NCBI RefSeq assembly: GCF_051201665.1
Contig: NZ_CP179210.1
Coordinates: forward strand, 3,534,001-3,598,000
Source of the DNA: Psychrobium sp051201665
GTDB taxonomy: Bacteria > Pseudomonadota > Gammaproteobacteria > Enterobacterales > Psychrobiaceae
Reading direction: 5' to 3'
DNA: 64,000 nt
Numbering within the stretch: the first letter of the stretch is position 1; each line of letters opens with the position of its first letter. The position numbers were made by a program, and so were the translations under genes. Shown here piece by piece: positions 56,511 to 64,000 of this stretch. Under the pieces are notes generated by a model. The model made no database searches. It was not told the DNA's origin and saw nothing but the letters and a program-made list of their open reading frames with translations.

Positions 56511-57014
56511 TTAAAACGCTATTGTTATCTGCTGTGACACATCAATGGTCACTTCATCACAGTTGTTGCCTACGCCATGACGGTCGACAACTAAAAAATC
56601 ACTTACTTCGTTTAATGCTAAACAGAAGTGATGCCAAGTTCCGGTGTGATAATTAACACCCTGATGTGATTGTGCTAAAAACACTTCTATTTTACGCAGA
56701 TCCAGCTCACCCTTTGGCGCAACCACTACTAAATAAGGATTATCACTTAATGGCATAAAGGCCTGCGAGCCCTGAGGATGGCGCTCCATCATGCCGATCT
56801 TAATTGGCAGCGCCAATGGTTTAGAGCGGAAAATACTAATAATACCCTGGGCGCCATCGCCAATAGTTTCAACCATCGCCAGCTTGTGATGACGGGTAGT
56901 AAAACCTTGGTTGATAGCAAAATGCTCATTATTGTCGCTTACCTCAATAACATCACCAAAAGCAGCGAAAGCTTCTTGAGTTAGCGGTTTAGCTTGCATC
57001 ATCATATTTTCCAT
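56511..57014 (-). CDS. allA: Ureidoglycolate lyase
   Basis: AllA splits ureidoglycolate into glyoxylate and urea. The 167-residue cupin-like protein shows PLTQEAFAAFGDVIEV, MMERHPQGSQAFMPL and VNYHTGTWHHFCLAL, which are family motifs. Several Met codons cluster at the start (57014, 57005, 57002, 56999); the exact one is uncertain. It follows uraH with a 5-bp gap. Confidence 0.94.
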   Translation of the reverse strand: MENMMMQAKPLTQEAFAAFGDVIEVSDNNEHFAINQGFTTRHHKLAMVETIGDGAQGIISIFRSKPLALPIKIGMMERHPQGSQAFMPLSDNPYLVVVAPKGELDLRKIEVFLAQSHQGVNYHTGTWHHFCLALNEVSDFLVVDRHGVGNNCDEVTIDVSQQITIAF

Positions 57015-57019
57015 AGTCC

Positions 57020-57361
57020 TTAACTTCCACGGTAAGTTGAGTAACCGTAAGCGGTTAATAGCAATGGAATGTGATAATGACTACCGCTGCCATCGACGGT
57101 AAACACGATATCGACGTATGGATAGAATCCTTGCTCGTTATTGGCATCGAAATAACTTTGGGTATCAAAGTGCATGCGGTAAGTGCCAGCATCTAGTACA
57201 ACGGTATCGGCCAATAGACTACCGATACGACCATCATCATTCGTCACACCAGCTGACATTTCCTGCCAATCATCGCCAACTTTAATAAAAAGTGTAATTG
57301 GAACATTCGCCGCCGGTGTGCCGCGAGTAGTATCTAAAATATGGGTAGTAATCTGACTCAT
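57020..57361 (-). CDS. uraH: 5-hydroxyisourate hydrolase (transthyretin-related)
   Basis: UraH hydrolyses 5-hydroxyisourate to OHCU. The ATG at 57361 follows AAGGA with good spacing and gives 113 residues: ITTHILDTTRGTPAANV at the N-terminus and the C-terminal tetrapeptide YRGS, which is diagnostic, with YHIPLLLTAYGYSTYRGS. There is no signal peptide, so it acts in the cytoplasm. Confidence 0.97.
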   Translation of the reverse strand: MSQITTHILDTTRGTPAANVPITLFIKVGDDWQEMSAGVTNDDGRIGSLLADTVVLDAGTYRMHFDTQSYFDANNEQGFYPYVDIVFTVDGSGSHYHIPLLLTAYGYSTYRGS

Positions 57362-57371
57362 TTTCAATTCC

Positions 57372-57872
57372 TTACGTCAATTTAGCTAATCGAATGTGAA
57401 AAATCTTACGCTGCTCTTCTGCGGCGTTACGTAGTTCCGTTGCGCGATCATTGCCAAGTCTTGCTTGCAATAACTCGTTCATCTCGGCGGCACTTTTACC
57501 TGTAGCGCAAACAATAAAAATGAAACCAAACTTAGCTTCATAATCACTGTTACCTTGCGCTAGGTCGTTAATAGTTTGCTCGTCGGCTTCACCCATTCCC
57601 GACTGTTCACCCGCTGCTAGGGCTTTAGTGTTGGCGTATTTAGCCCGCAAACTACTAACATCACCAATTTTCGGGTGTCCATCAAAGGCTTCTAAATAAT
57701 CTTTTTCGTCTAACCCAATCCAGTGCTGGTTGGCAGCGTCGTAAAGTTCATCGGCGTTGTTGTACGGACGCGATGCCACCATTTTTCTCACCCAAGTGCT
57801 TGAGGTGCAGCACTGCATAAACGCATGAGTAGCGTCTTGTTCTGATTGTTTGTTGATGTCTAAATAATTCAT
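57372..57872 (-). CDS. uraD: OHCU decarboxylase
   Basis: UraD converts OHCU to S-allantoin. The 166-residue product contains MVASRPYNNADELYDAANQH, FDGHPKIGDV (catalytic His in HPKIG) and FGFIFIVCATGKSAAEMNEL. It is directly upstream of uraH, so the two unstable urate intermediates are handled by adjacent gene products. Confidence 0.97.
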   Translation of the reverse strand: MNYLDINKQSEQDATHAFMQCCTSSTWVRKMVASRPYNNADELYDAANQHWIGLDEKDYLEAFDGHPKIGDVSSLRAKYANTKALAAGEQSGMGEADEQTINDLAQGNSDYEAKFGFIFIVCATGKSAAEMNELLQARLGNDRATELRNAAEEQRKIFHIRLAKLT

Positions 57873-58332
57873 TTTTCTCTTATTCTTCTAATTCTGACGA
57901 TGTTAATTAGCGGTAACCTACGACATCAGGCTATGGAACAGTTTTGACGTGTGATGCCAACTGCCCGCCATTTATCGCCTTAAACTATGGAGCAATTTTG
58001 ACGTGCGATTTAGTCCAATTTATTCAATGAGCAACGTCATTCGCACGCCAGTTACTTTTCTTTGCGTCGCCAAAGAAAAGTAACCAAAAGAAAGGCGACC
58101 CGAAAATTTATTGCTTATCTCAAATGAAAAATTGACTCTTCAATACCGTATTTTATCCGCATCTCGGCAACTGCTCCTGCGTTGCTCTAACTCCTGCATC
58201 CATGCAGTCGCCTGCGGCAAATACTCAAAAATCATCCCTGATTTTTGCATTGGTCAATTTGTAATTTGAGGCAATAAATAGCGGGAGTTTTCCACGCTTT
58301 CAGGCTTTCCTTTCCAATAAGTAACTAAATCG
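57873..58332. repeat. Structured repeat region inside the purine cluster
   Basis: GTTACTTTTCTTTG (58051-58064) pairs perfectly with CAAAGAAAAGTAAC (58071-58084), a hairpin common in REP-like repeats of marine gammaproteobacteria. An outer imperfect pair, TTTATTGCTTATCTCAAATG (about 58108) and TTTGAGGCAATAAAT (about 58265), encloses small hairpins such as AAAAATCATCCCTGATTTTT. A 25-bp direct repeat (CTATGGAACAGTTTTGACGT; CTATGGAGCAATTTTGACGT) is at about 57933 and 57986. There is no gene. Confidence 0.72.
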
Positions 58333-59346
58333 CTACGCGATACTCCCAAACAACCGCATGCGGCTAACGCCGCCGTCTGGGAAGATATTTAATCGAACAT
58401 GAGTAAAGGCTGTTTCGTTATTACAAATTTCATCGATAAACAAATGTTCTCGGTCGGCAAATAACTTGGTGCGCTCGATAACTGGTTGCCACTGGGCGTC
58501 GCCCGCTAAAATAGCTTCATCGTCACTCACACAGCCTTCCAAACTAAAAGTGTCAGGAAAATTCCCTTTAAAATGAGCGGTATCGATGATGGCTTTTTTG
58601 ATGACTCCTCGAGTCGCTAGTTTAACGATTGACCAATCAGGACCTGGATCACGACGGCGCTTTGTTTCCCAGCCGTCCCCCATGTTAACGCCGCGCCCAG
58701 GCATCAGTAGATTATTTTTATCGCTAAAAAACATGTCAGAACATAATAATGCCCGAGCGCCATTTTGGATGGACGCGAGATCGATCAATTCACCTGCCAC
58801 AAAATTATTCATGTCTAATTGAGGGTAGCCATACACGCGAAGACGAGCAACACCACCATCAGGGAACATGGTAAGACGAACATGAGTCCACACTTTATCG
58901 CAGTTTACTTCAAACAGATTTTGACTATGAGCATCGGTATCACTTTGTTTAACCAATACTGTCCACTGCGCATTGTCAATATCACCAATACAATGAGTAG
59001 CCTCTAGCATAATCGATTGCGGCGCATTGCCTTTAAAGTGATTAGTATCGACATCAATACCACGAATGACGCCAGCTACACCTAAACGCAATATACACCA
59101 ATCTTCATCGCGACCACTTCCGTTGCCATGAGTTCGGCCGTAGCTACGGCGAGATTCCCAGCCGTCCATCCATTTGCCGCGATCAGTATATTTATCGTCG
59201 ATAAATACACCGCGTCCTGGTTTGATAAGATTTTCCATTTCGGCAAAAAAGTCATCGCTACATGCTAGCGTTTCACCGCCGAGGCGCGCCTGTGCTAAAT
59301 CGACATAATGTTGCGTGAAGTATTGGTGTAACTGCTGCTGATTCAT
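58333..59346 (-). CDS. alc: Allantoicase
   Basis: The 337-residue enzyme hydrolyses allantoate to ureidoglycolate and urea. It consists of two jelly-roll repeats, visible as duplicated motifs: MDGWESRRS...DWCILRLGVAGVIRGIDVDT with HFKGN, and MGDGWETKRRRDPGPDWSIV with IKKAIIDTAHFKGN, each followed by THVRL-FPDGGV-R-R-YG. It is full length and follows allB with about 35 bp. Confidence 0.97.
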   Translation of the reverse strand: MNQQQLHQYFTQHYVDLAQARLGGETLACSDDFFAEMENLIKPGRGVFIDDKYTDRGKWMDGWESRRSYGRTHGNGSGRDEDWCILRLGVAGVIRGIDVDTNHFKGNAPQSIMLEATHCIGDIDNAQWTVLVKQSDTDAHSQNLFEVNCDKVWTHVRLTMFPDGGVARLRVYGYPQLDMNNFVAGELIDLASIQNGARALLCSDMFFSDKNNLLMPGRGVNMGDGWETKRRRDPGPDWSIVKLATRGVIKKAIIDTAHFKGNFPDTFSLEGCVSDDEAILAGDAQWQPVIERTKLFADREHLFIDEICNNETAFTHVRLNIFPDGGVSRMRLFGSIA

Positions 59347-59381
59347 CTTATGTACTCTTCCTTTATTCTTCTTATAATTGA

Positions 59382-60749
59382 TTAAACACGCCCTTTTAAT
59401 AATGGTTGTCCAGTTGGTGATTCGCCAAATTCATCGTCGTGATAAATCTTTTCGCCGCGCAAGTATGTACTAATGACATTGCCGTCAACACGGCGTCCTG
59501 CGTATGGTGTAATGTTGTGCTTATGCTTGATCATTTCATTGGTGATGACATAACCTGCCTTGTCGTCAAAAATGACAAAGTCAGCATAAAACCCCGCTTT
59601 GATGTAACCTTTGATGTGATCCATCCCGATAAATTCAGCGGTTTTTTCAGACATCCAACGCGTAATATCAATTAAATCATACCCTTGAATTTTCGCTTCA
59701 GTCCAAATCAATGGCAGACCAAATTGTAAGGCTGAAATACCGCCCCATGCTTTTTCAATGTCACCAGTATCAATGTGCTTCAACTCTGGTGTACACGGCG
59801 AATGATCTGACACAATAAAATCAATCACGCCATCTTTAAGCCCACGCCATAATCGCTGACGATTATCTTCTTCACGGATCGGCGGACAACATTTAAATAA
59901 CGTTTTCCCATCGGGAATACTTTCAGCCGCTAGCGTTAAATAATGGGGACAGGTTTCAATGGTCAAGCTTATTCCTTCACCACGCGCTGACTCAATACTT
60001 GCTATCGCTTCGCTACTCGATAAATGAACGATGTGTACAGGACACTCAAGACCTTGTGCTTTAACCTCGCGATTTAAATCAATCATCATGTCGATGGCAT
60101 TGTTTTCCCACGACTTAGGACGAGAATCTAAAAAGCTTTTATATGCTTTGGTAATTTGTGCCGGTGGCGCACCACAATCTAGTTCAGCATGAATCAAATA
60201 AGGTGCATTGTATTTGGCAAGAATTGGCATTGCTTGGCGTAAATCCTCCGCCTTCATTGGCTGAAACTCTTCAATGCCCGAATCAATTAAGAATGACTTA
60301 CAGCCCAATACGCCCGCATTAAGCAACTCATCAAGATCGCCAATACTGTCTGGCACAACACCTCCCCAAAAACCGCAATCAACCCATAGTTTATCATCGA
60401 CGCTATCAAGCTTTTCTTGGAAAGACGCTTTGTTGATGGTCACTGGAATGCAATTAAGTGGCATATCAACCAAGGTCGTAATGCCACCAGCCGCCGCAGC
60501 TTGAGTAGCCGTATTAAAACCTTCCCACTCAGTGCGTCCTGGCTCGTTAATATGAACATGAGAATCCACCAAACCGGGCATTACAACTAAATCACCGACA
60601 TTATCGATACAGCAACCTAGGGCCGCGTCATAAGCGTGAATGTCTTTAATAATGCCATTTTTAACTTCAATTTGTGCGGGTACTATGGCGCCATCAATAA
60701 CACAACGTGAGCTTTTCAAAGCGAAGTGGTTGTCGGGAAATTTAATCAT
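59382..60749 (-). CDS. allB: Allantoinase
   Basis: AllB opens the allantoin ring to allantoate. The 455-residue amidohydrolase has GLVDSHVHINEPGRTEWEGF (metal His pair), the carbamylated-lysine segment GCKSFLIDSG, LIHAELDC, VHIVHLSS, CPHYL and VSDHSPC (catalytic Asp). The start is well supported by AAGAGGAAAC. It sits between xdhC and alc. Confidence 0.97.
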   Translation of the reverse strand: MIKFPDNHFALKSSRCVIDGAIVPAQIEVKNGIIKDIHAYDAALGCCIDNVGDLVVMPGLVDSHVHINEPGRTEWEGFNTATQAAAAGGITTLVDMPLNCIPVTINKASFQEKLDSVDDKLWVDCGFWGGVVPDSIGDLDELLNAGVLGCKSFLIDSGIEEFQPMKAEDLRQAMPILAKYNAPYLIHAELDCGAPPAQITKAYKSFLDSRPKSWENNAIDMMIDLNREVKAQGLECPVHIVHLSSSEAIASIESARGEGISLTIETCPHYLTLAAESIPDGKTLFKCCPPIREEDNRQRLWRGLKDGVIDFIVSDHSPCTPELKHIDTGDIEKAWGGISALQFGLPLIWTEAKIQGYDLIDITRWMSEKTAEFIGMDHIKGYIKAGFYADFVIFDDKAGYVITNEMIKHKHNITPYAGRRVDGNVISTYLRGEKIYHDDEFGESPTGQPLLKGRV

Positions 60750-60799
60750 TTGTTTCCTCTTGTTCTTTGTTTTTTATAGTTGGTACAGTTGCTGAATGA

Positions 60800-61657
60800 T
60801 CAAGCAGTTGCTGAATGATCAAGCATTTGCTTAAGTTCATCCCACTGTACACCTTGCTTATGAGGCACAGGCGTAAGTTCTTGTTGATACAAATTAATCA
60901 CCTGGCCAACGATAGACACAGCCACTTCCATTGGTCGTTTGCCAGGTACATCACTTAGTCCAACAGGACAGGTGATACTAGCAATCTGCTCATCGCTAAA
61001 ACCACGATGACTAAAACGCTGCTTAAAACGTTTCCATTTTGTATCTGAGCCAATCAAACCAATGTATTTAGCATCGCCGCGTTTTAAAATGGCGCTGGTG
61101 ATATCAAAATCTCGCTGATGATTGTGAGTCAAGATGATGTAATAGCTATTAGGCGGCATACTAGCGACTTCATCGCTAGGTACATCACTGCCGATATGAT
61201 GCGTATTACGCGCCTTGTGCACAGGAAATAAATCACTGCGTTCATCCACCCAATGTAGGTTTACAGGCAATCCAGCAAGTATTGGCGTGATTGCATGGCC
61301 AACATGACCAGCACCAAACATCATGATATTAATATTAGTATTAACAAAGGTTTCAAACAGCACACTTGTGCTACCGCCACAACATTGACCAAGTTTAGCA
61401 CTTAATGGAAAGTGCTCGATTTTCTGACCACTTTGCCCATCACGAATGAGCTGCTGGGCAATTTGCGTTACCTTGTGTTCAAGATGACCACCACCAATGG
61501 TGTCAAAGGTAGCGCTATCGCTAACCACCATTTTTGTGCCGCTATCACGCGGCGCTGAACCACGCACACCTAACAAGGTCACTAATACGTAACTTTTTCC
61601 TTGTTGTGACAACTGTTGTGCGGCTTCTAACCAATGGCTGTTTGGAGTCATACTCAT
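60800..61657 (-). CDS. xdhC: Xanthine dehydrogenase accessory protein XdhC
   Basis: XdhC binds, sulfurates and delivers the molybdenum cofactor to XdhB. The 285-residue product shows LVTLLGVRGSAPRDSGTKMV, GGGHLEHKV, LGQCCGGSTSVLFE (the two Cys are the cofactor-binding signature) and the Rossmann motif MMFGAGHVGHAI. It lies 16 bp after the xdhB stop and is translationally close to it. Confidence 0.96.
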   Translation of the reverse strand: MSMTPNSHWLEAAQQLSQQGKSYVLVTLLGVRGSAPRDSGTKMVVSDSATFDTIGGGHLEHKVTQIAQQLIRDGQSGQKIEHFPLSAKLGQCCGGSTSVLFETFVNTNINIMMFGAGHVGHAITPILAGLPVNLHWVDERSDLFPVHKARNTHHIGSDVPSDEVASMPPNSYYIILTHNHQRDFDITSAILKRGDAKYIGLIGSDTKWKRFKQRFSHRGFSDEQIASITCPVGLSDVPGKRPMEVAVSIVGQVINLYQQELTPVPHKQGVQWDELKQMLDHSATA

Positions 61658-61673
61658 GAGACAATTACCTCAA

Positions 61674-64000
61674 TTAATCCTGTTGCATTTGCATTACAGC
61701 ATCTAACACCCGCTCAGGTGTCGCTGGTGTATGTAGTACAGGGCTTTGCTTGTAATTTGATACCGATGAAATTGCGTCACGCATTGCAGACCACACTGAT
61801 ATGGCTAACATAAATGGCGGTTCACCGACGGCTTTCGAATTATAAATCGTCGCTTCGCGATTAGGCTCGTTTTGTAGCAATTCAACGTTGAAGTGCTCAG
61901 GCATATCGGCAATTGCAGGGATCTTATAAGTTGCAGGGCCATTAGAAAGTAGACGGCCTTGCTCATTCCACATCAACTCTTCTGTGGTTAACCACCCCAT
62001 ACCTTGAACGAACGCACCTTCAATTTGCCCCAAATCGATTGCAGGGTTTAGTGAATCACCGACATCGTGCAGTACATCAACACGTTCGATCTTGTATTCA
62101 CCGGTTAGCGTATCAATCACCACTTCTGAACAAGATACACCATTGGCGTAATAGAAGAACGGACGGCCATGTGCTTGTTCACGGTTGTAGTGGATTTTTG
62201 GCGTTTTGTAAAAGCCAGTAGACGACAATGACACTCGGTTTAAATACGCAAGCTGAACTAACTCAGCAAAGGCCATTATCTTTGCATCGCCAATATGAAC
62301 TTGATTATCTTTAAAGACGACTTCTTCAGGGGTTACTTCAAAGTGCTCACTGGCAAAGTCCACTAAACGGCCACGAATAGTTTTCGCTGCCGCCTGCGCC
62401 GCTTTACCATTTAAATCGGTGCCAGATGACGCTGCTGTCGGCGAGGTATTGGGCACCTTGTCGGTACGAGTTGCGGTTACCAAAATATTGTCGATATTCA
62501 CTTGGAATTCTTGGGCAACAACTTGTGCTACCTTGGTGTTTAAACCTTGGCCCATTTCAGTACCACCGTGATTCAATTGAATCGAACCGTCGGTATATAA
62601 ATGAATTAACGCGCCCGCTTGATTAAGATGCTGCACGGTGAATGAAATACCGAATTTAACAGGCGTTAGCGCGATGCCTTTCTTAATAAACTGATTTTCT
62701 TGATTAAATTGAGTAATGGCAGCGCGGCGTGCTTGATAGTCACAGTCGTTTTCAAGCTTGTCGATCATCATTGGCAGAATGTTTTGCTCAACAGTTTGAC
62801 CGTAATGAGTCACATTGCGCTCATCTTGACCGTAAAGATTAAGCTTGCGAACTTCTAGCGGATCTTTACCTACTTTACGCGCAATATCATCCATCACGCC
62901 TTCAATAGAAATCATCCCTTGTGGGCCACCAAATCCACGATAAGCGGTGTGAGATACGGTATTGGTTTTACAACGATTGCCAACGACATTAGCATGCTCT
63001 AGAAAGTAAGCATTATCGCTGTGGAACATCGCTCTATCGACAATGGCATCTGATAAATCAGGCGAATAGCCACAATTACCATTGATGGTAAAGTCGATTC
63101 CTTTCACTAACCCTTCGCTATCAAAACCAACATCGTAGGTATTTTCAAACGGGTGACGTTTACCTGTTGCTGTCATATCATCATGACGATTAAGGCGCAT
63201 TTTAACGCTGCGACCAGTTTTGTTAGCCAGCAGCGCTGCAAGACATGCCCAAGGAGCCGCTTGCGTCTCTTTACCACCGAAACCACCGCCCATACGACGC
63301 ATATCGATAACGACTTTATTAAATGAAATACCTAGCACTTCCGCCACTAGAATTTGTACTTCCGATGGATGCTGGCTTGATGAATACACAATCATGCCGC
63401 CTTCTTCCGTTGGCTCGGCAACTGAAATCTGGCTTTCTAAATAAAAATGCTCTTGGCCGCCGATTTGCAGCTCACCTGATAGTTTGTTCTCACTTTGGCT
63501 AATCGCCGTTTTTGCATCGCCGCGTGACTGAGTATGTGTCGGACGTACAAAGTTTTGCTTTGCTAATGCATCCTTTACTGACAATACCGGTGCTAGCTCT
63601 TGATATTCAATGTCTGCAAGCTTGGCTGCTTTTACAGCCGCTTCATGAGATGTTGCGGCAACGGCGAACATCGCCTGTCCCATAAACTCAACTTTTTCTT
63701 CAACTAAAACAGGGTCGCCACCAAACACAGGACCAATATCCACTTTACCCGGCACATCACCACTGGTAATCACAGCGACTACACCTGGATAGGCTTTCAC
63801 TTTCGATAAATCCATCGCTGTAACGATGCCGTGAGCAATAGTACTTTGCCCGATAGCGCCATGAAGCTGATCAGCACGTTCACCGCGATCGTCGATGTAA
63901 ACTGCTTTGCCGCTTACGTGTTTATCAGCGCTTTCATGTTTGTGTGAAACGCCAACTTTGCCAGCCACCTTGCTCGACTCTTTCGTCGGTAAATCAACTA
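61674..64000 (-). CDS. xdhB: Xanthine dehydrogenase molybdopterin-binding subunit, 5' end outside window
   Basis: XdhB oxidises hypoxanthine and xanthine to urate. The reading frame is open to the right edge: VDLPTKESSKVAGKVGVSHK precedes the first in-frame GTG, so the true start lies beyond 64000. About 775 residues are visible. Motifs: HVSGKAVYIDDR, GGQEHFYLESQ (substrate loop), RMGGGFGGKETQA (Mo-cofactor binding), TAYRGFGGPQGM (catalytic Arg region), GGTEMGQGLNTK and the catalytic Glu in KAVGEPPFML. An FAD/FeS subunit gene (xdhA) is expected upstream, outside the window. Confidence 0.97.
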   Translation of the reverse strand, partial: VDLPTKESSKVAGKVGVSHKHESADKHVSGKAVYIDDRGERADQLHGAIGQSTIAHGIVTAMDLSKVKAYPGVVAVITSGDVPGKVDIGPVFGGDPVLVEEKVEFMGQAMFAVAATSHEAAVKAAKLADIEYQELAPVLSVKDALAKQNFVRPTHTQSRGDAKTAISQSENKLSGELQIGGQEHFYLESQISVAEPTEEGGMIVYSSSQHPSEVQILVAEVLGISFNKVVIDMRRMGGGFGGKETQAAPWACLAALLANKTGRSVKMRLNRHDDMTATGKRHPFENTYDVGFDSEGLVKGIDFTINGNCGYSPDLSDAIVDRAMFHSDNAYFLEHANVVGNRCKTNTVSHTAYRGFGGPQGMISIEGVMDDIARKVGKDPLEVRKLNLYGQDERNVTHYGQTVEQNILPMMIDKLENDCDYQARRAAITQFNQENQFIKKGIALTPVKFGISFTVQHLNQAGALIHLYTDGSIQLNHGGTEMGQGLNTKVAQVVAQEFQVNIDNILVTATRTDKVPNTSPTAASSGTDLNGKAAQAAAKTIRGRLVDFASEHFEVTPEEVVFKDNQVHIGDAKIMAFAELVQLAYLNRVSLSSTGFYKTPKIHYNREQAHGRPFFYYANGVSCSEVVIDTLTGEYKIERVDVLHDVGDSLNPAIDLGQIEGAFVQGMGWLTTEELMWNEQGRLLSNGPATYKIPAIADMPEHFNVELLQNEPNREATIYNSKAVGEPPFMLAISVWSAMRDAISSVSNYKQSPVLHTPATPERVLDAVMQMQQD

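Noticed and set aside
58819..59007. Small open frames antisense to the purine genes
   Set aside because: They mirror conserved genes on the other strand and lack start signals or protein-like composition.

Overview
The window comes from a marine gammaproteobacterium of the Alteromonadales, probably a Colwelliaceae member (Colwellia or Thalassotalea type). That is an inference from AT-rich codon use, the gene order rpsT/murJ/ribF/ileS/lspA/fkpB/ispH, a DUF3545 gene and the protein character; no database search was possible.

Layout. 1-11.4 kb: the 5' end of an mlaA-like gene, a FliK-like/FlhB-tail pair, a YegD-type Hsp70, a TonB-dependent receptor, a periplasmic binding-protein-like gene, a patch of decayed DNA (alpha-amylase tail, a MITE, an IS3 tail), then a TraF-like outer-membrane protein and a large lipoprotein. 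11.4-17.6 kb: a chromosomal integron. Its intI has lost the catalytic tyrosine and abuts the 5' part of a group II intron; a perfect LexA box lies upstream; five cassettes follow (HTH-membrane protein, esterase, small soluble protein, P-loop-membrane protein, small membrane protein), each with an attC. One attC core carries a 176-bp palindromic insertion and the last attC is cut off. 17.6-23.9 kb: an RHS remnant split by an IS21-family element, a lipoprotein next to its end, an AbiE-type toxin-antitoxin pair and an IS982-family element.

24-44.7 kb is mostly core genome: ispH, fkpB, lspA, ileS and ribF on the minus strand; an unusual insert (a ToxR/CadC-like regulator with a beta-propeller, a small secreted protein, a TraB/GumN protein); murJ, rpsT, an M28 peptidase, a LysE exporter with a divergent Lrp regulator, yaaA, tal, a DUF3545 gene and ung. 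A second, near-identical IS21 copy plus a MITE have destroyed a lipoprotein gene at 44.7-46.9 kb.

46.9-53.5 kb is a complete minus-strand rRNA operon: 16S, tRNA-Ile, tRNA-Ala, 23S, 5S, terminator. It also holds a degenerate second 5S with extra hairpins followed by its own terminator, and a decayed tRNA-Ile-like copy. 53.8-64 kb is a one-directional purine catabolism cluster (xdhB, xdhC, allB, alc, uraD, uraH, allA, guaD, puuD) covering guanine or xanthine through urate and allantoin to glyoxylate; xdhB runs off the right edge.

Several small repeat families link the regions: a 153-bp MITE (3 copies), a roughly 265-bp element (2 copies), a 269-bp element, and paired inverted AAATAAAGGACAG motifs that bracket both ends of the integron.
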